Origin: Apostichopus japonicus | Lineage: Eukaryota > Echinodermata > Holothuroidea > Aspidochirotida > Stichopodidae | Direction: 5' to 3' | NCBI RefSeq assembly: GCF_037975245.1 | Contig: NC_092568.1 | Location: 28,549,501-28,613,500, forward strand | DNA length: 64,000 nt | The notes under the pieces: generated by a model | What the model was told of the DNA's origin: nothing | Database searches by the model: none | The model's input: only the letters and a program-made list of their open reading frames with translations | Shown here: one piece after another, positions 48,441 to 60,900 of the stretch | Layout of the letters: each line of letters opens with the position of its first letter | Numbering within the stretch: position 1 is the stretch's first letter | Translations under genes and position numbers: made by a program

Positions 48441-48650
48441 CAGTACTCTGCTTATTATTGCTACATATCTGCCACCAAATTACAAGTCAATTGAAACTCC
48501 TCAGAGCTTCCTTCCAATGCTTTTTAGCCAACTTTGGGGTAGTCATTGGACTGGTGTTATCGGCCCCTGGTTTTAGAAGCGTGGTGTAGACAGTACATTC
48601 CCATCTTCCCTCAAGCATCAGAACAAAACAAGCAGAGAATCCATGTAGAT

Positions 48651-51600
48651 TTAATCCAGCTGAAAGTAAAGAAACATGAAACACTTGAAAGTGTCACAAG
48701 ACTGATGTAAATAAATAGTTTTTTCAGACACTCTTGGAATGCTTCCATGGCAGGAAAGGCCCTGGGTGGTGGGGGAGGACAATTGATGCATTATACAAAA
48801 TTGCAATACTAACTACAAGTTTGATGAGAAAAAAAGTACAGCCAATTTCTCCTTCATATTTCCATATCATTTACCTCCTAATTCTAGAATGAAAATCCAT
48901 TTTACAAGATTGCCCATGTTTTCAGCAACCCTACTATTGCATTATGGGCAGTCTTTTTTTTGATCAGTGTGATGCTTCTGGAATTATCTCTGAGGCAAAT
49001 GTCACGCAAATGCATAACTTGATAATTTAAATAGTATTCATTGGTGATCACACCTACCACCACCCCTTACACCTAAACACCCTTTTTGGGAAAACAAGTT
49101 ATTGGCTAGTAACACAGTTTCCAGGCTGTACTGCCTGGACTTTTCCCTTGCAACAACATGCTGAACTCTTCCTCCTTGCTTGCTTAACTCCCCATAACAA
49201 CCATTGACAGAAGTCAGTGGAATGCCGAACACATAAAATTTTCTTACTATAACTATAGTTGCTGTTCATCCTTACTGAACCCACTTGAATGAAATCTGAG
49301 CACACCCCAAGTTTCATTTGACCAGTACAACTTAGAAGCATTTGTATAAATGTTCAATAAATATTTGTTGATTTCACAGTTCCTATCCTGGTTAATCATA
49401 AATGACAATGATGGTAACGATATATTTGGCTAGCGTTTGACACCACCAAATAACCTGATAACTTGTAAAATATTTCATGTGACTGAAAGTTTGTAAATGC
49501 CAGTCAACTGTGTGAAATGTTCCACATCTTATTTGATAGAGCTCTCAATACATCTGATTTGCTTATAACAGCCTTGTACAGTTTCTTCAATGGCCAAGCA
49601 GTAGGAGGTAGGGGAATGTTTGCAATGACATGGTTTGCCTTTAAGAAAATATTTAGTGTTATTCTTTCCACCTGCAATATATCATTATATGCATACTTCA
49701 TTACAAGCATACAAATTTGTATAGCAAAAGTTGCAAGTGAAAAATACCTTCTGAAAGCCAATATCATGTGCATACTGTCTGAAGCACTGTCGGCAGACAT
49801 TCAAGGCATACTTCCTGATAAGTCCATGCCTGTTGCCACACACACGGCTGAAAATAAAAAGGCAAAACTTGAAATCATACAAGTAAGACATACATTAATC
49901 ATGTTAAAAAAAAAATGTTAAGTTAATAACAATGATAAATTTGAAAACAGAGCAGACAATAAAACTTAAATGATAAAATAACTTTACAGCCTCCTCTGTT
50001 GACTATGTGTGAGTTCTGGAAACAATGTAACCTCATTACATTGGCATTAGTTTATTGTGCAAAGTGAAAATTTAATGAGACTAATTTAAGGAGCAATTAT
50101 ACCTGCCAGGCGAAAACACCCCTCAATTTGAGTGGCTACAATGTGATTTCCCAGGAGTAGCCATCAGAGAAGAAGTCTTTTATTGTGACTTAAATGTTGT
50201 GAATTAAATGTTGAGAAAATGTGAAACAAATTTGAAGTCCAAAGGTTGTCCCAAGAGTGGCTACACTGGCTACATCAAGAAGAAGTCTTTAATTACGCGA
50301 TTTAAATGTAGAGAAAGTTTGAACGTTGAATGCATTCCCCTGGAGAGGTTACACCGGCTCCATCAGATACTTCGTAAAAACCCTTGCATTGTTAAAATGA
50401 GAATGACCCATCAATGACCCTACACTTTTCCTATGCAAGTTTAATGTTAAGAAAGTTTGAATCCAAAGGTTTCCCCATGAGCAGCTACACCAGCTCCATC
50501 ATGAAGGAAGTCTTTTATTATGTGAGTACTGTGTGGGCATTGTGTGTATGTGTGACGATGTGTTAGCGGGTATTCTAAAGTTGTACCTAATATATTAATA
50601 ACTGTTATTTCATAAATATAAAAAAAAGCGCTGATGAGTTGTGCTTCAACTTGCTGAGTTGCACATCACTTTAGGGAACCTACTGTACCATGGTATGATA
50701 AAGCAAAATTTAGGCAACAGCTATTTAGCCTAGTAATAGGGAAGCTGGTCACTTTGCCCAACAACCATTTCGCCCAACTGCCATTTCAACCAACCTTACC
50801 ATTTCGCCCAAACTTGTTGGTCATTTCGCCCAACCAGCATGGTCATTTTGCCCAACCTTGCTGGTTATTTCGACCAACGTTGATTAAATATTGTATTTTA
50901 ATATAAAGGACAGGGATACTTCTATGGGTTTGGTCAATTTAATAAGGAAACGTTTGGGAATTGTTAACGTTACGGGATACCAACCGAATATTAAGGAAAC
51001 TTGAAGTCATGGTTACAGTTGGAAGGATGGATCAGTGTTTTAGGGGTTAGTTTTGATAGGTTTTTATGGAGACCGATTCCCCTTTGTTTGTATAACATTA
51101 GATTAACACTACGAAGAAAGATTAACACCCAACTGCTGTGAATAATACCCTTGATTAACGCCCGGTGGACTTGATAAACGCTTGACCGAAGCCATCAAGC
51201 CGAACAATAGTTGTGGATTAATGACCCACGCACAATAGGCTTCCGATCAACATCTGGCGGACGGGATTAACGCTTGCCACCCCCCCACCCCCAATGAGTA
51301 AAAAAATGGTTGGTCGAAATGACCAACAAGGTTGGGCGAAATGACCATGCTGGTTGGGCGAAATGACCATGCTGCTTGGGCGAAATGACCATGCTAGTTG
51401 GGCGAAATGTCAGTTGGGCGAAATGGTTGTAGGGCAAAGTGACCAGAAAGCAGTAATAGTATGATTATGAACATTAGTTGTTTTCAACTATTACTTGGGT
51501 TGAATTGCATGCAAAAAAGTGGTAATCATTTCCTTCCAAAATGACTTTCATGCAGCCACATTTGTACAGCACAGTAAGCGAAATCACATGTGCGCAATAT

Positions 51601-52158
51601 AAATGTTTACATTATTAATATAATTATTAGTTATTTTAGTAGTTTTTCACATATTTGATGTAGTTCACACTGAATTTTAAAATTTCCTTTACTTTACATT
51701 GTGTAATTTTATATTTGTTAGGTGTATTGGTTTTGTATTTTTGTTTTACGACTTTGTTTTATGTATTAATGTTTTGTAAAGCGATTTGAAGCCTTTGCAC
51801 ATTGCGCTATATAAGTTGCATATATATTATTATTATTACCGTGCCAAGGCTATGCCCACGAACCTTTTACTTGGAGCTGGCAACATACATGTATAATGTA
51901 ACTCGTAGGTAGCCTAACGTTATATAATGGCATTAACAAGTAACGTTACACTGTAAGCATGCATGGCTCGATCCTGTTACAGACGTGTTGTCGAATACTG
52001 CTACTTTTGGCGTGTATAACCCAATTTTTTATGGCCTTAAATATCACAATATGCAGCTAAGGTAGCATTGCATTAGAAAGCTTTGATTATTCTTACCAAG
52101 ACCGCGATCCTGGTCCGAACTTGCGAGGGTGAGAGTACCAAATATTTTGGTGGCCCAT
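48651..52158 (-). CDS. RPS29: 40S ribosomal protein S29 (uS14), 3 exons, 56 aa
   Basis: Coding exons in transcript order: 52158-52097, 49847-49748, 48659-48651. The last exon contributes only CTG GAT TAA (Leu-Asp-stop). The length, 56 aa, equals the mammalian protein. It begins [20 protein letters not shown] and carries the zinc ribbon C21-x2-C24 ... C39-x2-C42 ([16 protein letters not shown]), then [12 protein letters not shown]. uS14 sits in the small-subunit head near the mRNA channel. The start context CAAGATGG is typical of ribosomal protein genes. It is transcribed away from EFCAB2 across a short shared promoter. Intron 1 is 2.2 kb and holds a MITE and a diverged tandem repeat; such introns often host snoRNAs, but none was recognised. 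Confidence 0.96.
50105..50520. repeat. Diverged tandem repeat in RPS29 intron 1
   Basis: About four units of roughly 100-120 bp share GAGTGGCTACA, CATCAnGAAGAAGTCTTTTAT and GAAAGTTTGAATCCAAAGG. Substitutions are frequent. Confidence 0.55.
50740..51451. mobile_element. Foldback-like MITE, 712 bp, with iterated GGTCATTTCGCCCAACC motifs
   Basis: The ends are inverted: GGAAGCTGGTCACTTTGCCC and GGGCAAAGTGACCAGAAAGC. The exact 8-bp duplication AGTAATAG is at 50732-50739 and 51452-51459. Each end carries four to six iterations of TTTCGCCCAAC in inverted sense. The middle has no open frame of note. Confidence 0.88.
51773..51840 (+). repeat. SINE-like 3' tail
   Basis: TTGCGCTATATAAG followed by an (ATT)n run; the tail matches the one at 2168-2215. 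Confidence 0.45.
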
Positions 52159-52300
52159 CTTGATTGGAGACAAACGTGAAAGAAAGATTTAGTGTGCGCA
52201 TGCGCTAAAGGGGACATTTTGTACCGTGAGACAAAACGACTGTCATCAAAAACTAAGCTTTAAGGAAAGCGGAATAGTTGTTATGACAATTGCAAACAAA
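52159..52300. promoter_or_regulatory. Bidirectional promoter of RPS29 and EFCAB2
   Basis: The two start codons lie 142 bp apart, head to head. At 52195-52206 is TGCGCATGCGCT, which fits the NRF-1 consensus. A CCAAT-box core on the minus strand (ATTGG, 52163-52167) and AAGATGG/AAAATGGC start contexts are also present. No TATA box was seen. NRF-1/CCAAT, TATA-less divergent promoters are common for housekeeping genes; the function here is inferred. Confidence 0.65.
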
Positions 52301-55300
52301 ATGGCAGCGCCCGCGGATGAAAAGGAGAGTGCCGGTTAGTTAAAAAACAGAAGGGGCGTTTGGAAAGTAACCCTTCGTCAATTATTACAACTATTCATAT
52401 CCTTTGTTGGTATTATTTCTCAGAGTTTATTAATGCTTGATGAACCGTTTAACGTGGATGTTTTGACATTCGATGCAACACTTATCAGACTTCAGAGTTC
52501 CTAGGCTATAGCCTAGGCAATAGTACTAGGCCTAGGCTAACTACTTAGTAATATTAATAACATTTGAAATACTTTGCTTGGACACTAAAATAGGTACTAA
52601 TTTAGAATCCGTACCATTCGACCCGACTTCCTAACCCCTAACCCTATTCCCTACCTCCTAACCGTACTTCCTAACCCCACTCCCTAACCCCTAACCTTAT
52701 TCTGCCGATTTGAAGTAAGCTTTCCCATTCATATGGTACGGATTCTAAAGTTAGGCCCTAAAATATACTATTAATATCAAATACAATAAGACTATTGTTT
52801 AACATTTGCTGAAATTTCTCAAGGACATTGAATAAAGGCAGTCTTTTATGTTTCTTTTTCAATTCACTAACTTTGCACGAATACAGATCTAGGCCTAGGC
52901 CTATATCCTAGATGCATCAATGCTACTTTCATTACTGACTTCCTGCTGTCTGGTGCACTTTTGTTACTGCAAAGTGAACCAGCTTTCAATTGGTTTGGAT
53001 GATAAACTAGATTAAATCCAGTTAACTGTATCCTTTAACCTCATTCATAGAATCTCTACTGGCTGAAATACAGGCCAAAGCTGCCCAGGCATTTGATGTA
53101 TTTGACCATGAATCCAATAAAACTGTAGATGTGAGGTGAGAACTTCCATTTTTCTTAAAATTATTTTTTGGTTATGTAATTCATTGTAGTGGTAATAAAG
53201 AAATTGGTTAAGATTAAAATTTAGACCTAAGTATTCATGGATGGGTCTGTTATCTCATCGCTCCCATAGGGCTCGAGGATGAGATGTTGTAGTTTCTTTG
53301 TCAGTTGGGCAATATACAGCTATGTTATTTGCCATAGCAACAGTTGCCATGGTAAAAGTTAATTTCCTGAGTTGCTACTCTCAGAGGTCAGGTCACCCTT
53401 GGTGGGGTACCTCAGGGTGACCGAAAGTCTGTGACTGAGGGAGGGGTGAAAACATGTCTGAGTGTGTCCAAATTTGTGTCAAGAACTTCTCCTAAACGGC
53501 TGGGCCTATTTTCTTCAAACTTGCTGGGCAGGTATACGAGAGTGAACCATCTTGTCTTGCAGGCCCTCAGAACCATAGGGCAGACATCAAAGGTCAAATT
53601 TAGTTAAATTGTTCAAACTATGGTTTTACATGGAACCTTCACAGGTCTAATGGAAATTTCAAGTACCATCAAAACATGTGGTTACCATGGGAACTGATGT
53701 CAAAGGTCACATGGTTAATAGCAAATCTTTGAAGGATCGTGTACCATGTTTTTTCACAAATACGACAGTTGTGCTTAGGCCTTCCAAATGCATTAACGTT
53801 ATTATGTTAACAACCTTAGCAAACCAGATTCCCAGGTAAAATTTGAATCATTTTATCTTGCAGGGAAGTTGTAACAATCATTCGTTCCTTGGGTTGCTGT
53901 CCAAGTGAAGGTGAGCTCCATGACTTACTGGCAGAGATGGAGGAAGAAGAGCCTACAGGTTACATCAGATTTGACAGATTTTTACCTATCATGACAAACA
54001 TCCTAATGGAAAGAAAGTGAGCGTGAACTACATGTATGGAAAGATGTATTGAAATCACAAGAGGGAGGGAGGGAGGGTGGGAATGGGAGGGTTGGGGGGG
54101 GGTGGGAGAACAATTTTGCATTAACCTATTTGGTTTATGGCTTTGAGTTTTCATCATTGAGTGTTCTCTTGGTAATCCATATAGTTGTTTGAACTAATGT
54201 CTATTCATCTAAGATTGGTGAAAAATTTGTAACAATAGGACCATGCATACACAATAAGTGCAGTTATGGTGGTAGCAAGTTATAAAATATGTTTATTTTG
54301 TTATGTGACAGTTTCTTAACTGCAATATCTTCTCTACACCAAGGAAGCACACAGAAGGCTACCATGATTTTGCACAAGAAAGTTTTGAGATTTCATCTTT
54401 TCCATAGGACATGACACGAACTTGGGCAGTCAAAACTTTGATGAGGCCAATAAGTAGGCTCAAGAGGAAATAAATTATAATATTGGTTTGAACTACTCTG
54501 TATTCACTTCAGACTGGTGTAAAACTTGTTAATAGGATCATGCATACACAAGGAGAAGAGCAGTTATGGTGGCAGAAAGTTAACAATACTGTAGTTTTAA
54601 GGCTTTAACTTTTGAGTTCAATATGAGGTCAACCTTCATATCAACTCTAACATGGACTTCTTTTGCGGCTTGTCTGTCTCCACTATAAATGTGACCTGTA
54701 ATTAAGACTTTGAAATACAAAAAGTTTGACTAATTCTTAACAGTGCTCCCAGTTTGTGTCTGTTGATAATACGCTCCCTAACTGTTAAATCTCTATGCAT
54801 AATATTTTCCAGGTATAAACCTCTCCCAGAAGATCAGCTTCAAAAGGCCTTTGAGGTTCTTGATGCAGAAAAGAAAGGCCATCTCACAGTAGAAGAACTA
54901 ACAAAGTTTATGACAGAGGAAGGTTCGTCTGTGGTTACTGTTCAACTAGTCAATACTAGGAGATTGAGAAAACTAACTTCCATGAGTTCATATATGCTGA
55001 GGAAGATGGATATCTTGAATGATATATTATTAGCCTGTTTGCTTTGAAAACAATTCCACAACAAAATTGTCAATCATAAACAGTGCTGTATTAAGTGACA
55101 CCAACATATGTGTGAAGTCCATGCAGTAGAAAAAGTGCAATGACTTGACGTGATTCAGGAAAATGGCTGGCAATGAGCAGTCATAGTTTTATATGCAAAT
55201 TAGGCCAGTTTAAGCAACTGCTGTTGTCAACATGTTTTAGGCCTTACATGGTACGGATAATTTTTTCTTGCATATTTTGTGTCACGAGATTGTTACATTG

Positions 55301-55581
55301 TGAAGACTTTAGCACCCCTGTTAAGGGTGTATCAAGTTTTGCATAAATAATAGATAAATCATGGTTTGAAAATGTTGAATGTTCATTTATACCTGTCAAA
55401 TAAATATTAGGACTGATCATGACTGTTTTTGTTTTGCTTCTGCTTTCCTCTTCTTTTATCAGGAGAACCATTTACTCAAGAGGAACTAGAGGAAATGTTG
55501 TCAGCAGCAGTTGATCCAGATAAAGGAGTAATCATGTATAAAGACTATGCATCATTGATGGCTGTAGATGATAACACATGA
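52301..55581 (+). CDS. EFCAB2: EF-hand protein EFCAB2 / dynein regulatory complex subunit 8, 5 exons, 166 aa
   Basis: Coding exons: 52301-52334, 53051-53135, 53864-54016, 54813-54922, 55463-55581. Phases agree; the sum is 501 nt. An in-frame ATG at 52283 would add six residues; ATGGCAGCG at 52301 has the better context. The protein matches EFCAB2 in layout: QAFDVFDHESNKTVDVRE (EF-hand 1), TIIRSLGC, EEEEPTGYIRFDRFLP, LPEDQLQKAFEVLDAEKKG (EF-hand 3), EEMLSAAVDP and KDYASLM. In the family it is DRC8 of the nexin-dynein regulatory complex, which links outer doublets and controls ciliary bending. The EF loops lack some canonical calcium ligands, so binding is uncertain. The exon 4 donor GTTCGT is weak. 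Confidence 0.92.
52593..52757. mobile_element. MITE, 165 bp, with CCTAACCC-rich interior
   Basis: Inverted arms carry TTTAGAATCCGTACCAT and ATGGTACGGATTCTAAAG. The 8-bp duplication CTAAAATA lies at 52585-52592 and 52758-52765. The interior is a run of degenerate CCCTAACC and CTTCCTAACC units resembling telomere repeat. In EFCAB2 intron 1. Confidence 0.78.
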
Positions 55582-55941
55582 GATATATAATAATATGTAT
55601 ATAATATTGTGTATTATATTGTACATAATATCTTGTGGCAATTCCCCCCCCACCCCCCTTCCCCCTGTGGTTGTAAAGCAAGATAACATCTTAACTGTTT
55701 AATGACAGTGATGGGCTCAGAGATTGGAGATTTGCTATCGGAAGGGAAAGGTATACTTGATGATATTTTTAGAACAATATCCTAAAGGTAACTAAGGAAA
55801 GCAATACTGTGCATCTTTCACAGTAGTAAAATATTTTTAAAACATTCAATTGTCTAAATTCATTACAGTTTCAAATGTGTACACATCATCACTCGGTTTG
55901 TCTTTGTGAATTGATATGTATATATTCCCAGTTATGATTTC

Positions 55942-55947
55942 AATAAA
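55942..55947 (+). terminator. Polyadenylation signal of EFCAB2
   Basis: AATAAA 361 bp after the stop, followed by a GT-rich stretch (TGTTGTGCTTTT). Confidence 0.6.
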
Positions 55948-56597
55948 TGTTGTGCTTTTACTGAGTTTGTTCATATTACATTTTATTTGTCAGTTGTCAC
56001 TATAGCAATCAATATTCTATCCAGTGGTAGATTGAAATGAAACTGAAGTTTACTTAAAGTGACGTGAAATAGATAAATTGTTCCACAGTCATATTTATAA
56101 TGACTGTGGCAATCTAAAGCAGCTTGGTATCTGCCCATGCTCCACGTAAGAAGTAGGGGACTGTTTGATGCTTTACATGAATTGATACAGATTCACTTAT
56201 GGGTAGCCTAGAAATCAATTTTAACCTGAACAAGATCAAAACACTGCACTGTAACCTGAATTCATTGAAGTGACAACACAGTGATTAAACATTCTTCAGA
56301 TATACTGAAACAGCCACACAGTCTCAAATCCTTAAAGAAACTTTTCATGGTTAGTGAAAATCTTACTTTTGTGCTCACAAAAATTTCTGTTTGAAGACAC
56401 TGAACAGTCTTCATTGAATGTTGCTACCACAAGCATTTTCTTTTGCAGTGGTCCATCTAATTAAAAATATTAAGCCAATAATGACATAACTTATGTTATA
56501 GAGACATGTTATAAATTCTAGACAAATCCCCCCCCCAAAAAAAAGGGGGGAGGAGAAAGAAAGACACTTCATAACCAATCATTTCATGAGTTTGATA
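55948..56597. other. Convergent intergenic gap between EFCAB2 and ECH1
   Basis: The two genes end facing each other. No gene, structured RNA or transposon end was recognised in this stretch. Confidence 0.45.
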
Positions 56598-56603
56598 TTT
56601 ATT
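56598..56603 (-). terminator. Candidate polyadenylation signal of ECH1
   Basis: AATAAA on the minus strand, about 1.36 kb after the ECH1 stop. Nearer hexamers at 57943-57948 (too close to the stop to be the likely main site) and 57327-57332 are alternatives. Confidence 0.3.
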
Positions 56604-57960
56604 GCAGTTTCTTTGTCACCATATGGTGCTATTAGTGTCTCCTGATACTTGAAAACAGAAAAGCCAAACCTTCAAATTCTTTGCACCACATAGAGCATTG
56701 ATGGGTCACATTAGTTTCCACTAGGCTTTCCATTTACGTAATGTACCAAACAATAACTTTGTGCTTACCATCCCAATTTCAACAATTTTCATGTTCAATT
56801 AATCCTATCTTGACAAAAAGGAAGGTAAGGTCAATTGAGTAAAAAAAATGTGACTTACCAAGTTCCTCTTCAACAATTTCAAACACATGAAATAACTATA
56901 TTCTTAATATAAACCATTCACTCATACAATAAAATAAAATATTTACATATTTATCCAATTGAGCATTTTGCCAACTAGCATGGCAAAATTCACCTAAATA
57001 ATACAGCAAAAACCCAATAAATATCATTAAGATAGAGCTACACTAATTGCAATACAAGCTCTTTGTCATTAACCAAAGAATAATTAAAAATTTCTATTAT
57101 AACTTAGCCATGTTCTATGCATTCAATTCTGTAGACTCAAAGGTTATTTTTAACTCTGACAGTGACCATCTGGTTTTCCTTTACTCCTTGACCAGTGAAA
57201 AATTTTGTCACTTGATACCTTGGGAAAGATGGGTCAAAATGTGAATGTAATGTGATGACCTGAATGTGTGTTTAAATTAGTACAAAAACCAGATGTGGGG
57301 ATGGGGGGGGGTGGGGGTTGACAAATTTTATTCTATGTTAAAGTTCTACTAACTAAAAAGGAAAATTATTTCCAATTTGTTTTCAGTGAGGAATCAAAAC
57401 AAAGTCAATAATTAATACCAAGGCTAATGTGAAATTTGAAAATATATTTTGGTCTGATGGTTACCATGGAACAAAAATGCATAATTCTCTGTAAAGTTGT
57501 TGACTCATTTAAAACCAAAAAGGAATAAGGATAATCACTGCAAACCCTTTACATAGCAATTTATGTTAATGTTACTTTGGTTATCAGACTGCAGTATTTT
57601 GTTGCCATGGAAAGAACAAGATGAAACAGACTACAAATTCAACTGTAACTACAACTCTGTATATATATATATTCTTATTTCTGACAAAAAGTATCATTGA
57701 AGGCAAAAGAGTGAACGATCCAAGCAATTTCATAGAGTTGAATCACACTTTTCCCTAACATGTAGAATGACTTAAGCTGTTGAATTTTAAGCAACATATT
57801 CTTCTTCCTCATGTGATTGTCACATTGTACACTCAAGATGTGAGAGATTTCTGAATCAAACTGAGCTTAATGCTATCTATTGTTATGTTCGTACAACTGT
57901 ACCAGCAATTATTTGCATTTCTTCTATATGAATTAGTTGTAATTTATTAACCCTGTGGTT

Positions 57961-60900
57961 TCAAAGCTTTGAAAACTCTGGGGCTTCTTTCTGCATTCCT
58001 GCCATGACTGCCTTAGGTAGATCCTCAGACTGCAACATCAGCGAATTCCAAGCAACCTAGTTACAAAAAGAAAGAACTTTGAAGGAGTGCTTGATATTAA
58101 ACAATACTTCTAACCCATTCAACTTTTAGCTGCAACAAATTGTGCATACATGTTACTATCATGGGTGGGAAGAGAGGGTAAATACTAGGGGGGAGGGGGT
58201 ATTTGGGTCATTTGTCCAATCACTAAGGCAAGCAAAAATTATGGCATGATTTGAATATTAGAAAACATTAGACAACTTCAAAATGTTTTTATACCCAACA
58301 TTTTCTTCCCTCATCTCGCCCCCCCCCACCTCCCCTACCATTTAGCTTCTTGAGTACGAGACTGCTACAGACATCAAATGAGAAATCTTCGAGCCTTGCA
58401 CAATACACAATAGCAACAAATAACTACAATGTGTGCTCATCTTCCTCCATCAAACCCCAGTCAATCATCCTAGATATGTTAGCGTAGCCATCAGCAATGA
58501 GCCACCTCCCTGACCACTATGGACCATCTCTATGTACAGCACTCAAGTTTTTACATAGAAGGGTTTGAATCAGAAAATACCAGCTAAGCAACCTAGAAAA
58601 AGACTGTTTAATGTGAAAGTTAGGTTTCCACATTTCTATATATACTCTGGCATGTCAGCTTTGTTCGAGCACAACTTCATTCAAAATTCTCAAATTCTTG
58701 GACAAGCAATTCGACATTGAAATGATGATTTAGAGTTCCTCCATTGTCTCCACTGCACCAGTGTAATATAGCAGCATTGATAACAACAAATGTCTACTCG
58801 TTATACTGAATTACGTAACAGCATTTCACATCGGAGCTTATCACCAAATTTATCTCCGGGGTTTGTCTCACGACTTGGAATTTACCTGAAAGTCAAGTGA
58901 TTCTTGGACAGAGTGGTCTCTCGCATAGACAAGGTTGACCTTTGACCCTTGAATGGCTACAGGACTCTTCTTACTTATAGAGTTGGCCAAGTCCAAAGCT
59001 CCAGCTAGTAGAGTCTTCTTATCGGAGAACACTCGACTGTGAACGAACAAAGAATCAGAAGGTAATTGCGTGTTAATTTCATATGTAAATTTAGTACGGC
59101 TGCTAGCGGTCACATTTGAAATTACTCAGTTCTCATCAAAGCAACAGCACTAAGAAGTTTCCTACTGAGTTGTTCTCATAAAGATACAAACAGTTGTCAA
59201 CAGAATTTAAAAAATCCTCTGGAATGACAGAGAGCAAAATGAAAATACAGACATCATCAGAAAATCTCATTTCAACTAATCACTTTATGTCTTGAACTTC
59301 AGGTCAGAGTTGCACTGAAATTACAATTGTGTGCTCATGGTTGGTCGTACTAGTGGTTAAAAAGTTGGACCTCCAGTGGTCTTACCAATCCAGTGTACAC
59401 AACAGCAACAACTTTTATCCAAACACAAGAGATGACATTTCAAATAAACAGATAGCTCACCTGACAAATCCTATTTGCATTGCTTCATCGCTTCGGAAAT
59501 CTCGAGCTGTGTAAACCAATTCCCTAGCAAGACTGTCATTACCAATTACCTTCGGGAATCTTTGCAATGTGCCTACATCTGCTGCTAGGCCAAGGTCCAC
59601 TTCCTAGTAAAGAAAAGAAAGAGAGAGAAAAAAAAACCACATTAAAAACTCTTTCATAACCTGGCCTCATCCTGAAGCCTACTTATCCTTACTAAGTATA
59701 CTAGAAATGAAAAATTTCTCTTCAACAATTTTTACACCTATAATGGATCTAAAATTCTGGTGCTAAGAAAATGAACTATTTATGAGACACCATATACTGA
59801 AACATTTCAAAGACAGAATTCAACTTACACTATTAATTTATCTTCACTTCTCCCAATTCGAGAACATTACACTAACAAGTTGACACACGGGGAGACTTCA
59901 TTACTTTATCAATTTGTTTTATAGTTACAACAGGCATGGATTATTTATTGATGCCAATAAAGATAATCTAAGAACTCTCTCATGTTCTTAAAGAAATCAG
60001 TGTGGCAATGTAAAAGTTTCTTACTTTGATCACGAAGAATGCATCTTGACTGCAAAGTCTGATATCGCAAGCTGATATCATGTCAATGCCACCTCCGACA
60101 CAGGCGTTATGGACTGCAGCAATCACTGGCTTTGGACACTAAATTCAATAGCAAAAGAAGACAAAATTGGATACTTTTGGAAGCACATACAGCAGCAGTG
60201 GCGGCCAATAGCATCTCTTTCAATGTGTAGAATAGTTGGCAACTTGAATACTTTTTCACAAAGTCAAAATCAACAATTCAATAGCAAAAGAAGACAAAAT
60301 TGGATACTTTTGGAAGCACATACAGCAGCAGTGGCGGCCAATAGCATCTCTTTCAATGTGTAGAATAGTTGGCAACTTGAATACTTTTTCACAAAGTCAA
60401 AATCAACAATTGACAATAACATCTGTGATATATTGCAGCTATGTTGTAGCAAACAATGAGGACTTTTGTTTTTCAGGTGGCTTGCTATTATTATAGATCT
60501 ACTTGTTGACTTTACTTCAATAACTACTGTTATAGGAGTTTTTGTTCAATCAATACAATCTTTAAGTGACATAAAAGAATACCACAAATCTCACAATCTA
60601 ATGGCTCCTGCTGACATTGTCTATACATGGACCGTTAATTTGTTACTGGGTCAATAATCAGCTTTTATCTTGTGTTCCTCAATCTTATTATTTAAAAACC
60701 CCCCCAAAAATAATTATAATAAGTTTGTTTCCATCAAAATTTCTCCATTCCAATAAAGGAGTTGGACATAAAAAAGGTTTCAAACCTTATAGAATTGACA
60801 AACTTAAAGAGTATTATGATCCATTTCAAACAAAGGTGCAATGGCATTCAACAGACAGTTTTAGCATAAGTGCCAAAAGAACATTTCTTTCATTGAAATA

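Noticed and set aside
48487-48684. 65-codon minus-strand frame ending ALRSFN
   Set aside because: It covers the last 9 coding bases of RPS29 and its 3' UTR in a different frame and includes intron sequence upstream.
50740-51451. Iterated TTTCGCCCAAC words resembling a CRISPR or an operator array
   Set aside because: They are inverted at the two ends of an element with an 8-bp target duplication, so a transposon explains them.
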